Source of the DNA: Clarkia xantiana subsp. parviflora
Taxonomy: Eukaryota > Streptophyta > Magnoliopsida > Myrtales > Onagraceae
Assembly: GCA_036873135.1 (NCBI GenBank)
Contig: JAPTYO010000002.1
Location: 40,973,452-41,037,451, forward strand
Direction of reading: 5' to 3'
Length of the DNA: 64,000 nucleotides
Under the pieces are notes generated by a model. That model was given only the letters and a program-made list of their open reading frames with translations. It did no database searches and was not told where the DNA came from. The position numbers and the translations under genes were made by a program. Below, in pieces: positions 45,671 to 55,335 of this stretch. Numbering within the stretch: the first letter of the stretch is position 1; every line of letters begins with the position of its first letter.

Positions 45671-46600
45671 TCAGGACTGAGCAAAAAGTCCACTAGGACC
45701 GGTCCAAGTCCGGGACCGGTCCAGGACCGAACCGCTAAGGACCGGTCCATTTCAGGACCGAGTCCAGTGGACCTGTCTTATCGGTCCTTTTCGGTCCTGG
45801 ACTTAATTCGGTCTAGGACCGTTTCGGTCCATGGAGTCCAGGACCGAACCGATGTTATTTAATATATTAAAAAAAAATCTCAATTTCTAATTTCTAGGTC
45901 AAAGAAAATACGGACAGACGACAGAGTCGGACGCTGGAGAGCCTGGAGGAGAGAACGCGACCGAACAAGACCAGGCGGCAGGCGACAGGAGACCACCGCA
46001 GCTCGCTCAGACCACCGCAGCTCGCTCGGACCACCGCAGCTCGGACCACCGCAGCTCGGAATAGGCGAACGGCTAACACCCACCAATCCACCGGCACCGG
46101 GCTGAAGAGCACTGTTACGGTTCACTGTCGGATTTCACTGAAGACCACGAAGCTAGAGTCATGCATGCAATACTAGTTGTAGCTAGCTAACAGTTTAACA
46201 ATAATAATATGATCAATTAATCATCCACCGTCCTTAATAATACAAATTAATAATACAAAGTAGTCATTAAATATGATATAATTATTTTTGAATTTTTATT
46301 TGTTATAAAAAATAAATGATACATTTTTTTTACTTAATAAGATAATTATATATTAATATTTTAAAAAAAATTACAATTTTTCTAAAAAAAAGTAAATTTT
46401 ATAAAAAAAAATAAAAAAAATCGGTCTTGGTTCGGTCCTATCGGTCCTGGACCGAACCAAGACCGTTAAAGTCCAGGACCGTTTAAAACGGTCCTGGCGG
46501 TCCTGGATCGGTCCTGAGACCGAAAAAAATAAGTCCATTCCTAATGGACCTAAACGGTCCTGGACCGGTCCTAGTCCAGGACCGGTCCATACTCACCCCT
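45671..46600. mobile_element. hAT-like non-autonomous element inside the MULE
   Basis: 930 bp flanked by the 8-bp duplication ACCCGGCG (45663-45670 and 46601-46608), the size typical of hAT. The right end, read on the complement, is AGGGGTGAGTATGGACCGG. The left end aggactgagcaaaaagtcc is an imperfect match. Both subterminal regions are dense in 'aggaccggtcc' motifs. The centre has a GC-rich patch with four copies of accaccgcagctcg (about 45990-46056). No transposase is seen. Confidence 0.88.
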
Positions 46601-47446
46601 ACCCGGCGTATTGCAATTTTTTTTTTCTTAATTGGCCGGGTCCTTCAATCCCGGCCAAATAAGATTTTTTTTTTTTTTTAATGGTTGTGGGACCTTTTGA
46701 CTGACAGAAAGTTGACAGAAAAATGATGTCAACTAAAATAAACAGGAATGGCTAAGGACCACGCGCCTCTTTCCTCCTTCTCTCTTAGCCTAAAGTGATG
46801 TCTTCTCTCCTCTCTGCTAGTTTTCTCTTGTTTTGTTTTTTTGTTAATTATTATAAATGCATTTATTTGTTTGGTACTTTTTTTGGCCATGTTTTATTTA
46901 ATTTTAACATAGTAAAATGTAATCATTGTCTTATATAAATTATTTTAAAATATTGTTTTTTATTAATAATATTAAACAATAATATTTTTTTCGAATTTAT
47001 AAAGATAGTATAAAACTAATATTTTCAATTGTGAATAAAATCAGTGCTAGTATAATCTTTTTTATTTCTAAAATCTATTGTCTGAATAAACATTTTAGAG
47101 AAAATAAATAAAATTTAAAAGCTTTTTTTAAAATATAATACTTAATAAATTTCGTATTTAATTATTTTAATAGTGTCAATTTAGTGTGTTTATATAAAAT
47201 AATAAACATGGTCAGAAATATTTTAACAAAAGAATAAATGCATTCAAGGAAAAAATAGAAAAAAAATAGAAAAAAGGAAGAGAGAGAGGATAATAGGACA
47301 ATTAAAGTGGGACCATTGACTAGAATTAAGAAGAGATGACAGAGAAATTTGCCGTTTATCAAAAAAAAAAAGACAGAGAAATTTGCCAGCGCACATCCAT
47401 CTCACCATTTACTTGAACCCATGACTGACACATGACATGAGACTTT

Positions 47447-48261
47447 AGAGCATTTTAATGGTCAAATTTGTTAGGACATTTGCTTAGTTGGTGGTGAGAG
47501 GTTAGGACAAAATTTGTTTTCACCACTAATTGTCTCTCCATATTTTTTTCCTCTTTCCTCTAAGTTGTCCTAAGGACATTTGTGTTTCCAAGATAATTAC
47601 TTAATATATTCATTTTTAATACAAATAAAAACTTACAAAACAAATAATAACATTTATCTTCAACATATAAGTAGCCGATTTTTAGCCGTTATATTAACTA
47701 CTTTGGCCAAAAAAAGTTAGTATTTTTTTCCGTAAAAAATTAGTTAATAATTATCTAGAATTTTCGTTAGAATATTATATTTCTTAAACATATTTGGAAA
47801 TTTCATAATACTTGTGCTAATTCCGTTTAAGTCTAATATAAGTGATTGGCCAAAAAAAATATATTATGAGTGATTAATGATGTACTTTTATTATTTAATA
47901 TAACACTTAATACAATGAATTTTTTTTTTAATTTTTTTTAATATTTTTAATGATTTAAATTATGTACTTTTTATATATTTTATAGATAATTATTTAAATA
48001 AAACATTGATTTGTATGTATGATAATATGATTAAATAATTAAAAAATAAATTTTAAGTAAATATATATATATTTATTTATATTATATAAACACCATATAT
48101 ATCCAAAATGGTTTGTCTAATGTGTCCAAAATGGGTTTGCCCATTGTGAGTACTTTGGACAAATTACATTTTTCTCTCTCTTTTATGACATATAGCTTAT
48201 GTGGCGCTGATGTGGCTGCAAATGTCCATCAAAATGTCTTTTGCCATTGGAAATGCTCTTA
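47447..48261. mobile_element. Inverted-repeat (MITE-like) element inside the MULE
   Basis: The left end agagcattttaatggtcaaa is complementary to the right end, which reads agagcatttccaatggcaaa on the opposite strand, and both continue with a gacatttgc motif. The interior is AT-rich, without coding potential. The target duplication is unclear (possibly TA), so the superfamily is not assigned. Confidence 0.6.
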
Positions 48262-48529
48262 GCCATGCTCTGCTTTAATGACGACACATACCTGGTGGGA
48301 AAATGGAAGACAGCTCGCGTTCTTTTCTCTATCCGGCGAAACAAAAAAGGAAAAAAAAAATCTTACTTCGCCGGGTTTGAAGGACCCGGCCAACTAAGAA
48401 AAAAAAATTGCAGTACGCCGGGTTGACAGAACCCGGCTAGATCTATGTTGGTAAATAATTATTTATTTGTCTTATATTTGTATTTGGTTCTTATTGTGGA
48501 CCTAATTTGGTCAAAATCTCTGACCTCTA

Positions 48530-48753
48530 GGAGCAACTTCGAAGGCCTCTTGACCTCCGATTTCGGGTACAAGCCACAAGGCAAATCGACCCCAATGTCG
48601 GCACCCAGACCACCCTCGAACACCGATTCGACTGAAAATTTTTATGCTACTGTGGCTAATTGTGTTCTTCTTCCAACTTCCTATTACTGGCCTTCGTTGC
48701 GCAAGATTCGAGGGCGAATCTTCTCTTCCCCGAAGAGAATGATGTGGTTGAAG
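48530..48753 (+). other. Element C internal region, right part
   Basis: Continues after the MULE target duplication. One frame is open in places, but no protein is recognised. It ends in purine-rich sequence before the 3' LTR. Confidence 0.45.
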
Positions 48754-49160
48754 TGTCGGATTTGGGCGTATGAATACATATTTTTATGTGGAAACGGATC
48801 TGAACAAGATCCATAGTTTTCTATGGTATTTGACAATTAATGGCCAAATACATTCGTCTAGATGGTCAAATTTGCAGTTTTATGTTTATTTAGGTCTTTT
48901 TTGTAATTTGTCGGTTTTGTTTGGAATTTTTTTTTAATTTCGTATTTTATCTAGGTTTAGGGCTTTCCTTTTCAGTATTAAGACATTGTTAGCTGAATTT
49001 TACAGCAATTGAATCATTAATGAAAAAAACTGAGGTTTTCCTCAACCCTGCGTCAACTCTTCGGTATTTTTCCGAATTATTTCGCCTCTATCCAACAAAT
49101 TCTCGGCATTCCGCTTGAATCAACGAGTTTTAGTCCCATCTATCCCATCACGCCGCGTCA
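48754..49160 (+). repeat. Element C 3' LTR
   Basis: 407 bp, TGTCGGATTTGGGCG to CGCCGCGTCA. It is the longer of the two copies. Confidence 0.65.
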
Positions 49161-49579
49161 AGATGTGAATCGTCATGGGAGCCGCAAGTTGTGAATCATC
49201 AAGGGAGCACAGTTAATTAGATATGTGTCAGCACTGTTATTTAGTGTATTAGAACAGTAAGTTATTATGTTTGCACATTAAGTCATCATAGCTAGTGTGT
49301 TAGCACATTAAGTAAACAGGTGTCCACAGTTAGTAAGTGTTTCAGCATAGTTATTTGGTGTGTTCGCACATTACTTTGCACATTCCTGATTTGAATCAAA
49401 TTAGAAATTGCTCCAAAAAAGAACCATACATAATCGTTAAAAAAAAATTAGACTTCAAAGTTCAAAATGGCAGCTACTAAATAGCCAGATTCAATATGTT
49501 CATCTAATAATCTTATTCTACTTCAACTTACAAAAGTTCCAACGGGTTATCACTCACAAAACTTAAATATGTTGAGATA
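49161..49579. repeat. Degenerate short repeats around 'gtgttagcacattaagt'
   Basis: Phrases such as tgtgttagcacattaagt and cagttagtaagtgtttcagc recur at 49220-49385. They recur again at 59690-59765 just before element D, and resemble the start of repeat L. No gene is seen. Confidence 0.5.
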
Positions 49580-50240
49580 TTAACCAGGTGTAATAGTGAG
49601 TCAGCACAGTTAGATAGTGCGTTAGCACCCATTCAGTTCATCTTCTTATATGGAAATTCGTTCAAATTATGGTTTACTATTCCAAACCAAGAATCAGCCA
49701 AATAAATTAAGAGCTTCACGTACATCAATAATCTACCGAGAAGAGTTCCACCCAGCGCATTGGCTTTTGACTCTACTTAACAATCTAATCTCGACAAGTA
49801 GTAATCACGTCAAATGAACGTAAACATCTTACTATTTTTAGAGTTTGTAAACCCTTTAGAGTGGCGTTACCTTCCTATGAGGGTTTTCCTTTGTGTCGGT
49901 TCTAAGTAGATGGCAAGCAGGTCGCTACCTCAATTTTATTTAGGAGGTTGGGTTTCCTAGCGGTGTCAAGCAGGTGACCACCTCAACTTCACTTAATAGT
50001 GCATGTTTCCTCGTCATTGGTTTCTTAGAGGAGGTAGCCGCCTTTTCCTGATCGATGGAGATAAGAATCAAGGAGTCAGCTGGTGACAAGCAGGTCGCCA
50101 CCTAACATTCCTTAGAAGGAATGGTTTTCTGCAGACTGATGACAAGCAGGCCAACACCTTACCTTCCCTGAAGGAAAGGTTAACTTTGGTGCCGCCTTTT
50201 ACACCTTCTCCTATTGCTTCTATTTGCATATTCTGAGGTT
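49580..50240. repeat. LTR-like repeat L, right copy
   Basis: Similar along about 660 bp to 34307-34972, in the same orientation. The next 200 bp to 50440 are unassigned. Confidence 0.7.
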
Positions 50241-50440
50241 GTCGACTTTTTCAATATGTAGTTATCTCTTTTGGTCGACGCCTTCTTTGCTCCCATTTGG
50301 ATTCTTTTCCTTTTTATATGTTCGTACGCGAGTATGTCATGGTTGTCGGACTCTATCCATCGCATATAGTATTTAAGGACATCGTAGCATAACCGTCGAG
50401 GTGATCTCAAGACCTAAAAGATTGAAGGTATGATACATAG

Positions 50441-50780
50441 TGATATGTGCCCGAATATCGATAGAAATAAGATCACTAGAATGTATGGAAATAGTAAAGC
50501 TTACTTCCTAATCAACCCTAATCTCTTTAGGAGACTAAGATTAATTGTTGGAAGGTTTGATATTTCATTAATATGAATACCCTATATATAGGGATTACAA
50601 GAATCCTAAAAGATATACTAAGATATAAGATATAGATATTTAGGGATTACATGACCCCTAAGGATATACTAAGATACTAAAAGATATAATTATAACTAAA
50701 GATATTGTTTATCCTAATAATACTATTCCTAATAAGATATAGATATAGTTGTAATCTAGACACTAGTAACGGCTGTAACA
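50441..50780 (-). repeat. Element G 3' LTR
   Basis: 340 bp, plus-strand termini TGATATGTGCCCG and CGGCTGTAACA. The polypurine tract follows at 50781-50794. Confidence 0.95.
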
Positions 50781-52843
50781 TTACTCCCCTCCTCGACTAC
50801 GAGCTTGCCCTCAAGCTCGTGTTTTGGGTATGTCTCAAAAAGCTTGTCTGCATCACCCCATGTAGGCCCGTTTTCAGCTTCTTCTGCCCACTTGTCATGT
50901 TTCATCTTGATATTCAGGTCCATGTAAGTGCTTGGGCAAGGAGTTGCAGCGAAAACTCCCTTCTTGCTATATGTCTTTGGAGGAGTGACTAATTTTGCCG
51001 TTTTATTATCAGTGGTCTTCGTTGCAGTCTCATTGTGCCTTTTCTTCCTTATTTCATGTTTCTTAGACTTCTCTTTGACATCAGTAAATTCGACACCGGT
51101 TAAAGTGACGTCCATCACGACAGGTTCCAGAAGGACCGATAACTCCCAAACCGATCCACACCCATTTTTACTCTGCGAAGAGAGAATGATGTTGACAACA
51201 TCGTAAAGTTTCTCGAGTTCCATTTGTTTACCAATGGTTTCGGGTGGCATCATGGCAAAGATGAGGTAGCACTTTAAGCTTTCAGCTGTGTAATCAGAAA
51301 CTTGCCATCCATAGTCTTTATCATAAAAGGTCCATGCCCCATTTGAGATATGACGGAACATTTTCAAATCCCCGGGTGGTTCATGGTTGACCTGAGACTC
51401 TATCAAGAGCTTGTGTCCTCTCTTCAGCACGGGCCCAAACTCGTCGATTAGATCACTAGAAAGTATAGCTTGATGAATGAAGGCACAATCCCACACCTTA
51501 CTACCGAAGCTTTGCATCTTCATTCCATCATCTCCAACCCATACGTAATCTTGAGTCAAGTCTCGGAAGTGGGACCAATGTTTGGGCTCGTGGTTTTCCA
51601 TGTTCAAAGCCTTGGCCTTCAGCAATGTCGGGTCATCTTCCAATTCTGTCACCAGTACAGTTTGTGCGTCTGGAAAAATGTTTTCTTGTCTTGTCAAAAC
51701 ACACTCTGCTCCGACATAAATTGGTCCATCAAACCTCTGAGGAAGCTGAACGTTGCAGATCTTATTTCCTGAGGTGGGGTCCCCCACGAAGCACATGGCC
51801 TTTCTCTTGCTATTGTTTATGTAGTGATCACAGTCAACATTCAAGATATAAGGAACATTGGATGGGACAGCTGAAACACGTATCAGATCATTCATGGCCC
51901 CGGCCTTTTTGTGGTGGTCAAAGCTCGGTCTTTTCTCATCTGATACATAAACCAAACAAGGTAAACTGAATTTACAGCCATCATTATCACGATTGTCTTC
52001 TTCATGGCGACTGAAGACCTGAATCATGCCATGATGATCCCGAACATTGTTTCCGGACCATGAAGTCTCGTCTTTCATTGTTGATGGCGAATCAGTCTCG
52101 ACGGAGGGGGCTAGGGTTTCTTCCTCGGTGGGCTTGGTCGGCTCATTGGGTTTGGCAGAAGGAGCGAAAATCTCGACGATGGTCCCCTCGATAAACTCCA
52201 TAGTCTTAGTGTCATTCTCGTCCCCCTCGGTCACCTTCTCGACCGCCTCGGTCACCATATCGACCACCTCTTCGACGATGATGACCTCAACCGTTTCTGG
52301 TGCCAGAGGTGGCGTTTCCTCTAGGTCCTCTTCTCCAATCTGCTCGACCACCTTGGTAACCTTCTCGACCGCCTCTTCTTCGACAACAACTTCAACAGCC
52401 AGAGGTGGTGTTTCCTCCATCTTGTTCAGACGTACCTTCAGCAGTGCAGTTAATTCATTCGGCGACATCGAAGATAGGTCCGACATAAGCCTGGAAACTG
52501 AACCATTTGCAGTCACGATCGAATTCCCTCCATCATCTTCCTTGGTCATGATCGCGTTGCCTTCGGGGAGGGATTCCACCGTCGCCACCAGCTCTTCAAG
52601 TCCCGTCTTCCGCGCCTGTTCAAGCTTCACGTCCACCAGCGAAGTGCCGGTTTGAACCGGCTTCTCGACCACCTCCTCAACAGGTAGCTCGGAAGCGGAT
52701 AGAATCGTCGCTGTCGTCGGCCGACCCATCGCTATTATCTCCTCTAGCATCTTCTCTATCCTGTCAAATTTTTTCTGAATCATCGGTGAGCAATTGATCG
52801 CCCGCAACTCTTCTAGCTTCTTCTCCATCACGTCAAAGTGCAA
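50756..52843 (-). CDS. Element G ORF: chimeric protein with cellulose-synthase-like and oxidosqualene-cyclase-like segments
   Basis: An uninterrupted frame of 695 residues. Residues 1-280 are acidic and repetitive (Glu/Val/Thr-rich), with no domain recognised. Residues about 292-385 resemble plant cellulose synthase ([39 protein letters not shown]), including the metal-binding DxD; about 30 residues expected between PQRFDG and GPIYVG are missing. Residues about 425-560 resemble oxidosqualene cyclase ([50 protein letters not shown]); the usual SDCTAE reads SDYTAE, keeping the catalytic Asp. The tail [10 protein letters not shown] is read from the polypurine tract into the LTR. Neither enzyme could work as a fragment. 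Whether it is translated is unknown; the start codon may be internal to a longer frameshifted gene. Confidence 0.8.
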   Translation of the reverse strand: MHFDVMEKKLEELRAINCSPMIQKKFDRIEKMLEEIIAMGRPTTATILSASELPVEEVVEKPVQTGTSLVDVKLEQARKTGLEELVATVESLPEGNAIMTKEDDGGNSIVTANGSVSRLMSDLSSMSPNELTALLKVRLNKMEETPPLAVEVVVEEEAVEKVTKVVEQIGEEDLEETPPLAPETVEVIIVEEVVDMVTEAVEKVTEGDENDTKTMEFIEGTIVEIFAPSAKPNEPTKPTEEETLAPSVETDSPSTMKDETSWSGNNVRDHHGMIQVFSRHEEDNRDNDGCKFSLPCLVYVSDEKRPSFDHHKKAGAMNDLIRVSAVPSNVPYILNVDCDHYINNSKRKAMCFVGDPTSGNKICNVQLPQRFDGPIYVGAECVLTRQENIFPDAQTVLVTELEDDPTLLKAKALNMENHEPKHWSHFRDLTQDYVWVGDDGMKMQSFGSKVWDCAFIHQAILSSDLIDEFGPVLKRGHKLLIESQVNHEPPGDLKMFRHISNGAWTFYDKDYGWQVSDYTAESLKCYLIFAMMPPETIGKQMELEKLYDVVNIILSSQSKNGCGSVWELSVLLEPVVMDVTLTGVEFTDVKEKSKKHEIRKKRHNETATKTTDNKTAKLVTPPKTYSKKGVFAATPCPSTYMDLNIKMKHDKWAEEAENGPTWGDADKLFETYPKHELEGKLVVEEGSNVTAVTSV

Positions 52844-53414
52844 CTCTCATTCCTTGTTGAACTCGTTCCCACTCTTCCACGGATCCATTGGATCGTCGGC
52901 TCACTTTCAGAGCCCTAGATAATTCAATTCCAATGGTCTTTTGCCCATCTAGGCGTCTATCATAGAGTACAGTTGGAATAGTAGGAGCCAAAGTAGGAAG
53001 GCCCCTTAGCCGACTTGCTAGAACAGCCTCGGGAGGTATTATCCAAGATGGCCCATAGTCGGGAACGCTGTCAATTGTCGCCAGACCATCCTGCACCTTC
53101 TCATTGGATAAAGTTGAAAAAGCATCCATTGCTTCAGCACCACCACCCTTGAACTGAACCGACTTGTTCTGAGCCTGCAAACACGACCCGCCTGGGTGGC
53201 CAAAGTTGGGTTTTACCACAAGCTTATTCGAAGAGAGCCATGGAACCTTGTCCACTAATTCAGTGACATCAATTGATTCTATCAACTTTTCTGAGCAGAT
53301 TTTCTTCACTGAGGTGGGGTCCTTTATGAAGTTCATACCCTCTTCAACATCATTGTTGATTGAAGATAACTCCATTATCCAACGATGATGGGGCTTTTGT
53401 AGTATCCATATCAA
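52833..53414 (-). pseudogene. Element G frame with ATP-citrate-lyase-like segment
   Basis: 193 codons overlapping the frames on both sides in different phases. Residues about 34-66 read TELVDKVPWLSSNKLVVKPN, resembling the N-terminal region of plant ATP-citrate lyase subunit A (TELV..PWLS..KLVVKPD). The rest, including IIPPEAVLASRLRGLPTL, is not recognised. It is probably the middle of one older gene whose frame was changed twice. Confidence 0.5.
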
Positions 53415-53853
53415 GAGCTGAACCCACCGTCACTGCAAGCTCTTTGACTTCCTGCACTGCCGGCTCATCGTTCACTTTCCCGACCACCTCGATTATCTCT
53501 TCGACAACAACAACCTCTACCGTATCGTGAGTCAGGTGCGACTTCACTGGAGCAGCTGTCACGTCAGCGAGATTCCTGGGCGACTTCGTCGGAGCTGTCA
53601 TGTCGTCGTGGGTCATGGGCGACTTCCCCCTGCCATCGCTTGCTGTCACTATTGGCTGGCCCAGGATCAAGACGTCAATCTTGGCTGTCAGCTCGACCAG
53701 ATCTGCTCGCACCGCATCCTGCTCAGTTGTTACCTTTGCTACGGTTGTGTTTGTGCAACTGACCCTATTCAGCAGCTCTGTCAACTTTTCCTCCTGCCCT
53801 TCCAACTTCCGTAATAATTCCTGAAGCAAGTAACTAGTGGTGGGTTCTGCCAT
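53350..53853 (-). CDS. Element G first-part N-terminal ORF (gag-like position)
   Basis: 168 codons starting MAEPTTSYLLQELLRKLEGQ at 53853, 15 bp after the primer site. The N-terminal 70 residues are helical with a coiled-coil pattern, and the remainder is acidic (VEVVVVEEIIEVVG). It lies where gag starts, but I cannot identify a gag domain. Confidence 0.5.
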   Translation of the reverse strand: MAEPTTSYLLQELLRKLEGQEEKLTELLNRVSCTNTTVAKVTTEQDAVRADLVELTAKIDVLILGQPIVTASDGRGKSPMTHDDMTAPTKSPRNLADVTAAPVKSHLTHDTVEVVVVEEIIEVVGKVNDEPAVQEVKELAVTVGSALDMDTTKAPSSLDNGVIFNQQ

Positions 53854-53867
53854 CGGGTCGGGTCGTT

Positions 53868-53884
53868 GGCTCTGATACCAAATA
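53868..53884 (-). promoter_or_regulatory. Internal Met-type primer binding site of element G
   Basis: The minus strand reads TTTGGTATCAGAGCC next to the middle LTR, matching the initiator-Met primer site TGGTATCAGAGCC. An identical site lies beside the right LTR at 55318-55335. Confidence 0.8.
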
Positions 53885-54137
53885 TGATACGTGCCCCAAA
53901 TATTGAAAGAACGAATATATGTAAATAGGGAAGCTTACTTCCTAATCAATCCTAATCTCTGATTGAGACTAAGATTAATTGTTGGAAGCTTAATATTTCA
54001 TTAATAAGAATACCCTATATATAGGGATTACAGGAACCTTAAAGATAAATATTCTAAATATTATCAGATAACTAAATATATTATTTAACCTAAAGATATT
54101 ATCTCTAATAATATTCTAGCCACTAACGATCATAACA
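53885..54137 (-). repeat. Element G internal, diverged LTR
   Basis: 253 bp, shorter and clearly diverged from the outer LTRs but with the same order of motifs (cttacttcctaatcaa, accctatatatagggattac, ataaca end). It is followed by its own polypurine tract. Confidence 0.9.
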
Positions 54138-55309
54138 TTACTCCCCTCCTCGACTAAGAGCTTGTCCTCAAGCTCTTGTGCTGGACATGTCCCGTAAAGT
54201 TTGGTTGTATCATCGGTTTTTTTAATCTTATGGGCCTCATTGTAGACAAGTATACCAGGTCCCTTATGAAGAGAACAGATGATATCAAAGAGCCCACCAT
54301 TTCTTCTCCATTGTGCAAGCAGCTCTAATCTTCTATTCCTCGACACGTCTTCCATAAAGATCCTAATGGGCTTAAATTTTGAGTAAGCCCACTTCCCAAA
54401 TTCATGCCTCGAATTGTCCCAGTTCCCCTCGATGTCAATTCCTTCTTTGGAAAAGCTGAAGCTGCATCTAAGGGCGCTGTCAGAGACAATGTTAAGGTAA
54501 AACTCCTCGATAAGTATAAAGGATTCATGAATAAATAGGGAAATCAGTCCTCTGCAGCCACCAATCTTGACTTCCTTATAGGGAGAGATACATGAGGTCC
54601 GAATTTGGTCCGTTTTTCCGGCGGAGTGTGTGGCTAGGGCCTGGAGGAGAGCCGCCCACTTGACGCCTTGCACAACGACGACGTGGACCTTCATCACTCC
54701 CTCTTTCGCTGCGGGCCTGGCCTGGGTAGCCGTAAAGAGTTTCAACAAAGGGCCGCCATCCTTCTCTAGCTTCATCGGATCCTTGTCTGGCGGTCGTCCC
54801 TCTAGGTTCCCGTTGAACAGCTCGTCCTCGTCGATCTTCCCATCAAAGTTGTTGGCTGTCAGCACAAAAGGAGCGGAAGAAGGATCTCCTATATCAGCAT
54901 TCATCATTGTCCCCTTCGCAGCAGCTTGCAGTGGCTGGTCGGAACCTTTTTCATGATATTCATCGACTGCGGCTGCAGGTGGTGGCGTTGAGTTCTCCGA
55001 TGTGCCCATGGTTGTCTGCAGGTCTGCTACTATTACTTCGGTCTTGGCGATGAATTTCCCCTTGGGTCCCTTTTCAGGATCACTGCCAAAAGACAAGACT
55101 TTTACTTGTTCGTCTGATATGGCTGAAACATATGCCTTCTCTTCAGCTTTAAGCTCTGCTCCTCCACGGATTCCTTCAGTTGGGCTCCATTCTTGTGGAC
55201 TAGAAACATATTCATCGGTGGTACCTTCTTCCTCGACCTTCATATTCTCCAACCGTTCCTTTAGGAGCAAAATTAATTCCCTCATCGACATCGAAGACAG
55301 GTCCGCCAT
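54116..55309 (-). CDS. Element G second-part ORF with GRAS-like segment
   Basis: 397 codons from MADLSSMSMRELILLLKERL, which resembles an internal stretch of the other ORF ([18 protein letters not shown]), so both parts descend from a common element. Residues about 206-240 (KVHVVVVQGVKWAALLQALA) resemble the VHIID region of plant GRAS regulators, with the usual Ile-Asp changed. Residues about 290-365 (GKWAYSKFKPIRIFMEDVSR) are not recognised. The tail VEEGSNV is again read from the polypurine tract. The start lies 9 bp past the primer region. Translation is unproven. Confidence 0.6.
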   Translation of the reverse strand: MADLSSMSMRELILLLKERLENMKVEEEGTTDEYVSSPQEWSPTEGIRGGAELKAEEKAYVSAISDEQVKVLSFGSDPEKGPKGKFIAKTEVIVADLQTTMGTSENSTPPPAAAVDEYHEKGSDQPLQAAAKGTMMNADIGDPSSAPFVLTANNFDGKIDEDELFNGNLEGRPPDKDPMKLEKDGGPLLKLFTATQARPAAKEGVMKVHVVVVQGVKWAALLQALATHSAGKTDQIRTSCISPYKEVKIGGCRGLISLFIHESFILIEEFYLNIVSDSALRCSFSFSKEGIDIEGNWDNSRHEFGKWAYSKFKPIRIFMEDVSRNRRLELLAQWRRNGGLFDIICSLHKGPGILVYNEAHKIKKTDDTTKLYGTCPAQELEDKLLVEEGSNVMIVSG

Positions 55310-55317
55310 AGAATCGT

Positions 55318-55335
55318 TGGCTCTGATACCAAATA
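55318..55335 (-). promoter_or_regulatory. Element G primer binding site
   Basis: TTTGGTATCAGAGCC on the minus strand, just inside the 5' LTR; initiator-Met type. Confidence 0.85.

Larger units (their letters stand above)
45566..48520. mobile_element. Non-autonomous Mutator-like element (MULE)
   Basis: Long terminal inverted repeats start GAGTTTTTGACCAAATTAGG on the left and, on the complement, GAGATTTTGACCAAATTAGG on the right. They extend for about 170-180 bp including the motif GCCGGGT. The element is flanked by the 9-bp duplication TGACCTCTA (45557-45565 and 48521-48529), as expected for Mutator. No transposase is seen. Two smaller elements are nested inside, a hAT-like one within the left inverted repeat and an inverted-repeat element at 47447-48261. 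Confidence 0.9.
35795..49160 (+). mobile_element. Element C: small copia-like LTR element, split by B and a MULE
   Basis: Related direct repeats at 35795-36062 and 48754-49160 both start TGTCGGATTTGGGCG and end with CA. The left copy lacks about 140 bp present in the right. A primer-site-like TTAGTATCATAGCC (36065-36078, compare TGGTATCAGAGCC) follows the left repeat, and the purine-rich gaagagaatgatgtggttga precedes the right one. Once element B and the MULE are removed, the internal region is only about 430 bp, as in a TRIM-type miniature element. Flanking 5-mers CGAAG and AGATG do not match, so target duplication support is lacking. Confidence 0.6.

Noticed and set aside
50130..50160. Hammerhead-ribozyme-like 'ctgatga' near an LTR-like repeat, as in retrozymes
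   Set aside because: The required GAAA and cleavage-site partners are not in the right arrangement.
52047..52655. Ser/Thr-rich 202-codon plus-strand frame
   Set aside because: It is the exact complement of the Glu/Val-rich part of the element G frame; composition explains its openness.
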